64,000 nt of DNA from Serripes groenlandicus (taxonomy: Eukaryota; Mollusca; Bivalvia; Cardiida; Cardiidae). Below, piece after piece: positions 46,001 to 58,000 of the stretch; the first letter of the stretch is position 1; the number at the start of each line of letters is the position of its first letter. The translations under genes and the position numbers were made by a program. The stretch covers positions 111,054,579 to 111,118,578 of the forward strand of contig JASEVX010000003.1 in the NCBI GenBank assembly GCA_031761405.1. Direction: 5' to 3'. The notes under the pieces are model-generated. The model had not been told where the DNA came from, did no database searches, and was given only the letters and a program-made list of their open reading frames with translations.

Positions 46001-49000
46001 GGGGGATAGAGTTATAGTGTAATTATTCCTGAAACAGAAAATCCACAGGAAGCGAAAAGTGCTTATCCGGTTAAACCTGCGCGGCATGATTAGGCTGATC
46101 CGTGTCGATACTTTACGCAGAGTCCACAATGTTGGTTTCCTCGCGGCGGGACGGCTCATATCAATATATCTGCGTAATGTATCGACCAGATCAGCCTGCG
46201 CTGTCCGCGCAGACTGATCCGGCCGACACATTCCGTCTAAGGGGGGATAGATAGAGTAGTGATTCCTGAAACAGAAAATCCACAGGAGGCGAAAAGTGTC
46301 TGTCCGGGTTAGCCTGCACGGCATGCTCAGGCTGACCCGTGTCGATACTTTACGCAGAGTCCACAATGTTGGTTTTCTCGCGGGACGGCTCATATGTATG
46401 AGACGCGATTTGGGGTTTTAGTCTATCTGCGCACTGTAAATTTATTTATTTATTGAGGTTTTACGCCGCTATCAACATCAGTTCAGTTATATCACGGCGA
46501 CAGTTCACTTATCCATGATCCCTGGGTAAACAAACCGGACGCATTGTAAATATCTTTATGAGGTGAAGGAAGATTGTATTCATTGTTTTCAACTTCTTTT
46601 CACTCATATGACGGCGGTCATTTTACTTACCCATGTGTTTCCTTACTTACTCAAAGCAGTTTTTCACAAAACAGTTGTTCCAAGCAACTGACTCCTTTTG
46701 TTTAACATAGACTGTTAGCCAATTGATGTAAGACCGTGACTTTTGTTAAGCGTCAGAAAGAATGTTAGCCGAGCTGGGGTTTCACCCACAACCCCTGGAT
46801 TGACAGCCCGTGTCACTATAGTCAGAGCTTCCGGACGTGCTCGCGAAGGAAAAAGGAATGTATGAAATTGCTAGAGTCAAATGATGAAAAGAAATTATTG
46901 AGCAACTATACATAGGAAACCAAGGGTTATGTATTTCAATGATATATTGATGAAAACGGCGTCAAACTTATGAGACTAGATTGATTTATTTCCAGGTACA
47001 TGGTGCTTCTCTGCTATCCGTTAACGACGTGAATGAACACAACTTTATTGTACAACAACTACGTAATCAAGACACTAACGGGTAAGTGTCCTTTGTTATG
47101 CCACGTCAATCGGGCCATACATGACTGTTTGTGAGAATAGATATATGAACTAATTCAGGGGTGTATTCAGAGTGGCCTAACACACCGAGCACTCGGCCAT
47201 GTGTTAGCCGAATCTCATAATACAATTATAGGGTTTGACTACTCGATTTCTTTATACACCGAACACTGGGTCATGTGTAAGCCGAATCTCATAATACAGT
47301 TATAGGGTTTGACTACTCGATTTCCTAATATACCGATCACTAGGTCATGTGTTATCTGAATTTCACAATCAAATTCGATTTCCTAATACACCGAGCACTG
47401 GGTCATGTGTTACCTGAATTTCACAATAAAATTATAGATTTTGACTACTCGATTTCCTTATACACCGAACACTGCGTAAAGTGTTAGCCGAATTTCCACA
47501 TAAAAGTGTAGGGTTTTGCTACTCGATTTCCTTACAACACGCACACGGCCATGTGTTAGCAGAATCTCACAATACAAGTAAAGGGTTTGACTACTCAATT
47601 TCCTATTACACCGAACACTGGGTCAAGTGTTAGCTGAATTTCACAATACAAGTATTGGGTTTGACTACTCCATTTCCTATTACACCGAACACTGGATCAA
47701 GTGTTAGCCGAATTTCAACATAAAAGTATAGGGTTTGACTACTCGATTTCCTAATACACATATCACTGTGTTAGCCGAATCTCACAATAAAATTATAGAT
47801 TTTGACTACTCAATTTTCTTACACACCGAGCACTGGGTCATGTGCTAGCAGAAACTCACAATACAATTATAGGGTTTGACTACTTGATGTCCTTATACAC
47901 CGAGCACTGGGCCATGTGCTAGCAGAATCTCACACTACAATTATAGGGTTTGACTACTCGATGTCCTAATACACCGAGCACTGGGTCATGTTCTAGCAGA
48001 ATCTCACACTACAATTATAGGGTTTGACTTCTCGATTTACTAATGCACCGAGCACTGGGTCATGTGTTAGCTGAATTTCACAATAAAATTATAGGGTTTG
48101 ACTACTCGATTTCCTTATACATCGATCACTGAGTCATGTGTTAGCAGAAACTCACAATACAATTATAGGGTTTGACTTCTCGGTGTCCTTATACACCGAG
48201 CACTTGGCCATGTGCTAGCAGAAACTCACAATACAAGTATAGGGTTTGACTTCTCGATGTCCTTATACACCGAGCACTTGGCCATGTGCTAGCAGAAACT
48301 CACAATACAAGTATAGGGTTTGACTTCTCGATGTCCTTATACACCGAGCACTTGGCCATGTGCCAGCAGAATCTCACAATACAGTTGTACGGTTTGACTA
48401 CTCGATTTACTAAGACACCGAGCACTGGGTCATGTTCTAGCCGAATCTCACAATGAAATTACAGATTCTGACTACTTGATGTCCTTATACACCGAGCACT
48501 TGGCCATGTGCTAGCAGAAACTCACAATACAATTATAGGGTTTGACTACTCGATGTCCTAATACACCGAGCACTGGGTTTGAATACTCGATGTCCTTAAA
48601 TACCGAGCACTTGGTTATGTGCTAGCCGAATCTCACAATAAAGTATGGGGTTTATATACTCGGCGTATTGACAATCTGAATACAACCCAGGTTACAGATT
48701 GGTTGTCAATCTGCAATATGTACAGTCCAACATGCTTCTTGACCGTTAGAAGATACAGTACTATTCGCATACATCGGACTATAACATGTTGAGCGAATAT
48801 AATAACTGACCAGTGCTCAATGTTTAAACAGTGGCACGACGAACACAACGCATTTCTCTTATCCTTGCATGTTAAAGGACATTTTGTGTTATTTGACTCA
48901 TTGTAAAGTTGATCACTGACCTAACACGATCAGAAATTAATTTCCAAATGTCCTTACCATGCAATATTGAAATATAATTGACACAAATGTGATTCGATGG

Positions 49001-52000
49001 ATCCCAATTTTGTACTATGCAATGGATACAGCAACTCTAGATATGACAAAATAAAAGTGATTTAAATAAGCAGCCCTCTGTGAAATCCAAGTCTGACAAA
49101 ACAATAGACATTTACCAGGCCTAAAGCGTTGTATCATTGCATAAGTATTGTTATTTTTAAATTACGCCAATAAGGTCCAAATAAGGAGGGGTTTACAGTA
49201 GTTTTACCAACAATATCCCTCTTATTATCCAATCAAACCCTTTCCTGTGGATACTCAAAATAATCGTCCCCCCAAAAAAAGATTCATTTCAGTACCCACA
49301 ACATAGGGTTATAGGGTTAAATATGGGTGGTTTTTTTTTTATATTCAAAACGCACCTTTTCTTCAGTTTTGCAATGACGCGATTCCTACCCAAATGGTCT
49401 TCTATATTTAGTATGATTTATGTGCGCTTTTTTCTGAGTTCATTAAATAGCCCTACTTCATACTGTTTTACAAGGCATCATCATATAAATGTAAGTTCAC
49501 TCTTTATAGTAAGTATGACATTAACTATCATACGTGCTTTTAGGGGGTAAAACTATACGTTTTATGAGTACGAGCACACACACAACAAACAAGCATCGCT
49601 TCCAAAAAATGGTATGGATACTATAAAGGGCTGAATTAGTAAGTTAAGGTCTAAAGAAGTAAATTTCGTTCACGTTTGAAGCGTGTATAAAGTATAAATA
49701 GCAAACTATCGTAACGACGGTTTGAAGTGATCCCGTATAAATCTGCCAGTGTCAAAGAATTGATCGAGTTTCCCTTCTTGATTAAAATAGGTTCTCACTT
49801 TGGTTTACTTCGTTCACTTCTTTAGGTAACTGTCGTGAATATAAAAACATCCAAATTAAAAGTTAAAAATGACGAAAACAGTTTCAAGGGTCACTCCTTT
49901 TCAAACTGAATTCCTGATATGACAGTCATGGACTTGTTGGAAAATAGATCTTGTATGTTATAGTCTCTTTTCATTGAAAAGATAAATGTGTATGGAAAGG
50001 TGAAGATCATGATCAGAGACCAAGCATTTTCAGGCAGATATTGGCCTATATTGTCCTCGATTGCGGTTTACTGTCCTGGTTTAAGTTAAGATAGCTTTGT
50101 TAACCCTTTCCCTCATATAGACACTTTTTGACGCCTCTGCAGCAGACGGCTTTTTGAAAACATAGTGACAAAAGAAGAAATTGCTCAAAACGAGCAATTT
50201 CTCCTTTTGCCACAATGTTTTCCACTTTTAGTCATAGGTTATCCATTCAATAATAGAGATTTTCCATTTGTTGACAAAATATGTTCTAAGTCGTCTGCTG
50301 CAGAATTGTTGTATAAGGGAAAGGGTTAAAGTCTCGCTTAATAGCAGAATACGAGATTAATTTCGTTATGTGTCTGTCATATGGTGAAGGGTCGTATGAC
50401 TATAATTTTGATTATATTTATATCCGTCATGATGAATAATTCACTGTTTTGAGATCATAAGGACACTATGAATCCAAAGGCTTTTTATATATAAACAGCA
50501 ACAATCCGCATGTGCCAATTGGAAAGCATCGCGTTTGACTTCAGACCGAACCTCGAGGGTACGAACTCTCCCGATTCGATCGAAGTGCAGTTCAAATGCA
50601 CATTTTACATAGACAAATACTAAAAGTGAAGTACTGACGAAAACGGCATACATCCAAATATATAAATTAATTGCGTCGGACGAAAAGAGGTTTATAAACT
50701 TTATATGCATATGTGAACGGTTATGATTCGCGTGAGTTGTGCAAACGCAACTCTCAAAAGAGCCCTCGATCCCTGTCAGCAAGCAATGGCATAGCTGCAG
50801 AAACATATACATCATCGTACAAAAATACTTAACCCTTTTCCTCATATAGACGCTTTCTGACGCCTCTGCAGCAGACGGCCTTTTGAAAACATAGTGACAA
50901 AAGAAGAAATTGCTCAAAACGAGCAATTTCTCATTTTGCCACAAAGCTTTCCACTTTTAGTCATAAGTTATCCATTCAATTATAGAGATTTTCTATTTTT
51001 TGACAAAATATGTTCAAAGTCGTCTGCTGCAGAAATGTCGTATGAGGGAAAGGGTTAACGCATTTAAGTTTATCCATCTAAAGATGAGCCATGGCACGCG
51101 AAAATCGATCGTCTGAAGGGTTTTATAATTTATGATTGTACGATCAAATGACATACCTGTACTGCCGTATTTAGACTGAGCCGTTCTTAAAACGCTTCCG
51201 GAATGACTGTGCCAATAGAAGATTGCGAACTTGATCAGAGTGCGCGTAGGCGAATTTGATCTGGATATTTTCTAGTCGCAACAGTCCGAAGATCGGTTTT
51301 CGAATGGCTTGGCTCTCAAATATTGCTAAACCAAAAACGCAAAAAAAATACAAAAAATCGCCTGACTTTGTCCAAATGATTTTTCTACCAGATATCATTG
51401 GTATACGAGTGGAGTGGTAAACGACATTTTGAAAGGTGATTTGAAGTGGGAGGGGGATGGTTCGGATATCGAGTTTGACAGACAATGGTGGTTCAGTGAA
51501 GAAGACAGACTTCAAAATAACAGGCGTATTGTGTATAAATCCCAAGGTAAGATAATGCCGCATTGGAGCCAATAAAAGACACCGAAAGTGTCAGGTATCA
51601 TCATTGTCCTACTAGCCTGGCTCATGGCCTAGTGTTATCTTTGTTAATAAAGACTAGCTCTTAATTTTCCAACTAGCCTTGCTCATAGCAAAGACATGTC
51701 TTTGTTAATAAAGACTAGCTATTAATGCTTAGCAAGAATAAACTAATTGTAAAACTAGCCTAACTCCTAGCAAAGTGTTATATTTGTTAATAAAGACTAC
51801 CTTTTAATTGGATAAATCAACATTTTCTCAAGTTAGCTCATTGGCCTGTGGGTTTTTTGTTAATAAAGACTAGCTATTACTTAACCAAAACAACCCGATT
51901 CTACTACTAGCCTAGCTCCTAGCCCAGTGTTCTTTTTGTTAATAAAGATGAGCTATTGATTGAAACATATTTGCAAAAAAGATATCCTGATCCTGACAAT

Positions 52001-55000
52001 TATAATATATAAACAAAGTTGTTTGCCCCTTTGATGTACATGCTTTTTCTTTAAACGAGTTTTGAATACATTGTGAGAAAATGAGAAATTGCTCATTATG
52101 AGCAATTTCTCCTTTTGTCAGAATGTATTCAAAACTTGTCTGTTGCAGAAGCGTCAGAAAGCGTCTGTGTGTATGTCAGAGATAAACAGAACAACAAAGA
52201 ATATACTTGTTCAGTAAAGGTTAAATAAATAACATGGTAGCACAACTGAAACTAGCATACAAGCGTATGTATTAGGGTATCAAAAACTACTTTCTTCTTA
52301 TGTTCTCTTAGCAATACACATGTTCAGTGTATTTGATTTACCGCATCCGAATTCAAGAAATTATCAATCAATGGCATAATCATCACTTAATTATTATTAT
52401 TTTGCTTTGGTTATTATGTATTCACAAACACTTTGAATGTTTTAACCATGCCATTCGAAACCGAGATTCAATACTTTGTGACCAACGAATACCCAGATTA
52501 GACTACGCTTCCGAGCAGTCTGATCAGGTGCTTAACTGTTCCGTATTTTAAAAGTCGCACAAAAAGTACTTGAAACCGGAATCAACATTGACAAGCATGC
52601 CAGTAGGCAAACTTTAATTGTCATTGCTATTAATTTAGAAAGACCATAAAAGGTCTGCGACGTGGGTCAATTTGTCTTTTTAAGGAGGCGTGTTTGGATG
52701 GAGTCGAATGGCCTCGACTAGTGTGCTACCATTTATTTGTGAAATAGAACAGGCTGAAGCGTACAGAATTAATCAAGACAATCGAGATTTCAGTAAGTTT
52801 CATCTACTTTCCTTCATTGTGTGTCGGGAGTTTCTCTCAATGTGTACCCGGGAGTCTCCATCGTTTTGTGTCCGGGAGATACCTTCGTGTAATGTCAGTA
52901 AGTCCCTCTTCGTTTCTTGTCCGGGAGTCCGTCACTTTTGTTTCTCCCTTGATTGTGACCGAACATCAGCCTCGTTTAGTGTACGATAGTAGGTATGTTA
53001 TTAACAAAGCTTTTATCGACAAGGACTCTCAAAGAAGACCAATAGTTTATAAGGTGAGTGACTTATTCAAATGTTAAGAAACAAAACTTGACAAATAGGC
53101 GGAGATGCTCAAACCAAGGGTTTCACAAGGAAAGATTACTATTTGTCCAGAGAATTTGAAGTTGAAGTATATTGAAAACGAAGAAAGCGAGAAATGCTCG
53201 AAATAATTCAATCAAATGGATTTCACATGGAAAGGTATTCCGACATAGCTTCTAATCAGGGCAGAATACGTACTAAAATACAGTTAATCTGTATGAAAGC
53301 CGATCACTAGACATTTTCGACAACGATGATAAAAATCAAACCACGCATCCGTATAGTTCGCCACAAAATACTTACAGTATATTTTACAAAACCTCTGACA
53401 ACAATTATTAGTTTCGATGTCTTTGCATTGGTGCATAGACAGATATATATATATATGTATATTTTCTCGTCCTATTTTGGTTTGCTGGATATTTTCTGAA
53501 GCACAGCTAATTTTTGCGTTTGAAACGTGGCGTTGAATCTGTCGCTGTAAAAAGTGCAGTACATACACAAATAGTACGTTTTATTTCTTATTACAGCCTA
53601 CGGCTCCAATATTTCTGACGTCACACTTGTTCCACGGGGTCCAAACTTTTCAATACTTCCACACAATCTTGTCGTGATAGAGGATCCAGGGACATCTACA
53701 GACGACAATATTTTCACGGCGAAACTCGAATGTTTTGCTGATGGAAATCCTCTACCGAACTATAGAATGCTGCGCACATCTTTAAATGGAACCACTATTG
53801 ACGTCACTTCCGGACAAGATACTAGATATACAATTAGTGGTGGGACGTAAGTTATGTCCTAGAAGTTTATATTTCGAAATGTTATGAAAATGTTGAGTGG
53901 AAAACTCTCTTCAACACCTTTCATCAAATGAAGAGGACCATAACCTTTGAGGAAATTGCAGTTGTGAAGCAAATATAAGTGTTAAATATGTCTGCTTGAT
54001 ATAACGATCCTTTAAAACGGTTGTACTTGTACATGTATTTAAATGAATGAATTACTGAGCATCCACATCGGTGCTTTAAAGCTTTAATAAATTGTAAATA
54101 GTACGTATTACTTAACAACTTCAAATAAATCATTATCACTGTACATAAATATACATATATTAGTATGCAGGCTTTTTATTCAAATTGAATCTTTTATTTA
54201 TCACGCAATGTTGTTTGTTTCTTATACACATTACGCATTAGATTAACCCTTCAAATCGACAGGAACGATTGATTGATTGATTGTTTGGGGTTTAACGCCG
54301 TTTTTAACAATTTCTCAGTTATATCACGGCGGCCAGTTCACCTACTCATGCATTTCCTGGTTTTCTCACACCAGTACTCAACACAACAATCTTCCCAAGC
54401 AACTGGCTGCTTTTCCACATAGACTAAGCCCATTGGTGGAAGACGAATGACGCATGTCGCATTGACTCGGAAACGTATTTGAAAACATATTGGCAAAACA
54501 GTGAATAAATCTAAAAAACGAAAAAAATACGTGGTGTAGTTTGTTTATTAAAAAGATCAGAAAGCAATTTCATGAGAAATTTCTCTTTTTGTCACAATGT
54601 TAACAAAAATAGTCTGCTGTAAAAAGATCTGAAGGCGTTTGTAAAAGAAATGGTAAAACATCTGTTTCCTTATAAGATAAACGTTTGTCTAGTGACAATT
54701 ATATGTTACTATTTACTATGGAAACATTTTTCAGACTCGTTATCAGCGACCCGAATGAAAACCTCGATGCTGGTATCTATCAATGTGAAGCCACTAACGA
54801 TCAGGGTACTGTACTCAGTGACAGGGCAAACATCACATTTGGAGGTAAGTGTTTTTTAAACCCTTCCCACCTATAGACGCATCTTCAGACATTTTTCAGC
54901 AGACGACTGCCACAATGTTTCCAACTTTTTTTAATTAATTATACCTACAATTATAGAGATTTTCAATACATTTTAGTAGACATTTTCAAAGTCGTCTGCT

Positions 55001-58000
55001 GCAGATTTGTTGTATGTGGGAAAGGGTTAAACAATAGTGGTTCTCTCTTTATAACAATTAGTCATATATTACAGATCTTTCTATATCATAGAAACCCCGT
55101 ACAGCAAAGCAAATTTAATTGAAAGTTAACATAATAATTGAGTACATATAACGTGAAAGGTGTATGATTGTTTTTCTTTCGAACGTGATAATAAACCAAT
55201 CTGTATTACGTGTTATGAAAGACAAGTCCGTTACTTGTTTTCAAAAGTCGTCTACTGCAGAGGCGTCAAAAAGCGTCTTTATGTGTGAAAGGGTTAATTT
55301 GATTCAAACCCCTCCCTTGTCCTGGAGAATGGAGCATGTTTCTATCACCAGTGGAAGGCAGTGTTGTAGTGGTAAATCGTCGATCTCTCGTATTTAGGTC
55401 CCGAGTGTGAATACCGTGATGATCGGGCCCTCTCTCTAGAAGTCTATCATACAAATAGCGCGAGTACGGGTCGAGTCTCCAGGAAGCAGACCTTGAGCAA
55501 TATTGATAACAAATAGAATCTTGTTTCGCAATCGATGTGAAATAAATAGGTTTACACTTAACTAAAATTCCAGATCAAACTGCATCTGCGCACAGCATGA
55601 TCATGATCTTCTTTGTTCGCCTTCATTTTCGTCCATACATCAAAGAAGTCCTATGAGAACGGTTATCAGTGAATTCGGAACATGCACGCATGAAATTTCA
55701 GCGATGTTCTCGTATTTATAAAACTTTGAAATGTCGGCTTTACTTTGACACGGCTCAACTACCGAAACAGAACAAAGACGACATGACAAGTTACATGTTA
55801 TTCAAACCTTCCCATGTTACCCTATTCCAACATACAGATTTGCCGACTCTTACAGTAAATCGCGTTTGAAAACAATGTGACAAAAGGTAAAATTGCTCAT
55901 AATGAACAATTTTACCTTTTGCCACATTGTTTGCAATGCCATATTTTTTAAAGATTTTTAATTTTGTTGCCTATATATATTTAACCCTTTCCCTCATATG
56001 ACAATTCTGCAGCAGACGACTTTAAACATATTTTGTCAAAACTTGGAAAATCTCTTTGATTGAATGGATAACCTATCACAAAAAGTGGAAAACATTGTGT
56101 CAAAAGGAGAAATTGCACGTTTTGTGCAATTTCTTCTTTTGTCACTATGTTTTCAAAAAGCCGTCTGCTGCAGAGGCGTCAGAAAGCGTCTATATGAGGG
56201 AAAGCGTTAAAGTCGTCTGCAGCAGATTTGTTGTTAGTGCGAAAGGGTTAATTATAGCTAAACCGGAAGAAGCATTCTTTGTAGGGTAGTTGCGGGAGTT
56301 GCAGTTGCGTAAGGACAAGTATGCACTTATGTGTGCATCGAACGTGTTAAACTGCTATAAATTGTCAATAAAACTTGTGTGTATTAAACTGCAGACAGAT
56401 TTCAATAGATGAATCATTTAGAAGAAAAGTTACAATCAAAGGTAGTAAGATGGCTTGTTCTTTCATTTGGTTTTAACCCTGTCACTGCCGAATGCCACAA
56501 GGTAGACTCTTCCATGTTGAAAATTGGACCACTCCATTGTTCGTCCAACAAGAAATGTTGGTAAAGTTTAATGTCCTTGCGGCAAACAATGCAGATTTCA
56601 GGAGAGACAGCTCGACCACCTGAACTTGCATTGTTTGCAAAAGCCTTTAATTTCCTTTGACAGCGAAAGAGTTAAGAAGTCTTCCATATTTTCGGTTATA
56701 TTAAAACATGCATACCTTGTAATGTATCAACCTACAGCACTGGTGCTGGCGTTTGAAAGAACTCCACACGTCCAAAAGACCGTAAAAGGGAATGAAAACC
56801 TTTGGCAGAAGAAATATCGAAACTATATTTTTCATTTTTTCAATTTTTCCTAACATTGTAGAATGTTTCGGTTATTTTTTAATATTTAGATATATTGTGC
56901 TCACCCTTCCCACAACACAACAAAGAAGCAGCAGGCGAATTTGAAATCACCTAGGCAAAACAACGAACACTTTATATAAATTTAATGTTCATTTTACCTC
57001 AATCTTTTCAAAAGTCATCTGCTGCATATGCGCTCAGATGCGTCTGCAATTACGAAAGGATTATAGATAGTTTCTACAATAGTTAGGAAATTTGTTGAAA
57101 GAATAAATTATCCTTATGTAATAAACCTACATTATTAAAGTTATTTAATCTGTTCTGCTTCAGTGTTGGATTCGTTCAGTAATGTAAACAGAGCGCCAGT
57201 GGTTGCCAGGGAGTTTGAGAGTGCAATTATTGAATGCCAGCCGCCGCAGTATAAACCAGGCAAGCAAAGATTTCATTTATTTGTAATGCAATTAATTTGC
57301 ATGATCTTCTGTGATGTATTGAGATATAACAGTGAATGATACCTCAAACGGTGATTTTTTTTCTTTCTTTGATTTCTCTCTATATCGGATGTAAATAAAA
57401 CACTAAATAATGGGGAAAAAAACGGTTAAAAAATATCTTTCTTCTGTTCTTCCGAGTAATGTCAAAGCGACATTTCGCGAATGCAAAAGTGTTGCTCTGA
57501 AATGGGAAATATCACTTAAAATTGATCGAAAGAAAATAAAATGACATGAGATAAAACAGAAAAAGAAAAGACCTGGTACAGAAACTGTATACAGCACTGC
57601 AGCATATATCCTTTTAAAATATCATAGGAAAAGGAGACAATACGCAAACCGAGCAATTTCTTCTTTTCCCACAATGTGATTCACATTTGTAATACAAGTA
57701 TTCTGTAGAATATATTTTTTAATTCATTTAACCATTTCTCCTCAAAACTTTTTAAAACAGTCGACTCTTTAAACGTGACAGTAGGTACATTATTAATCCT
57801 TTCCCTCATACGACAATTTTGCAGCTGACGACTTTGAGCATATTTTATCAAAAGATAGAAAATCTCTATAATTGAATGGATAACCTATGACTTAAAGTGG
57901 AAAATATTGTGGCAAAAGGAGAAATTGCTCGTTTTGAGCAATTTCTTCTTTTGCCACTATGTTTTCAAAAAGCCGTCTGCTGCAGAGGCGTCAGAAAGCG

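Noticed and set aside
51171..51572. 133-codon minus-strand frame
   Set aside because: It is the antisense shadow of contactin exon 4.
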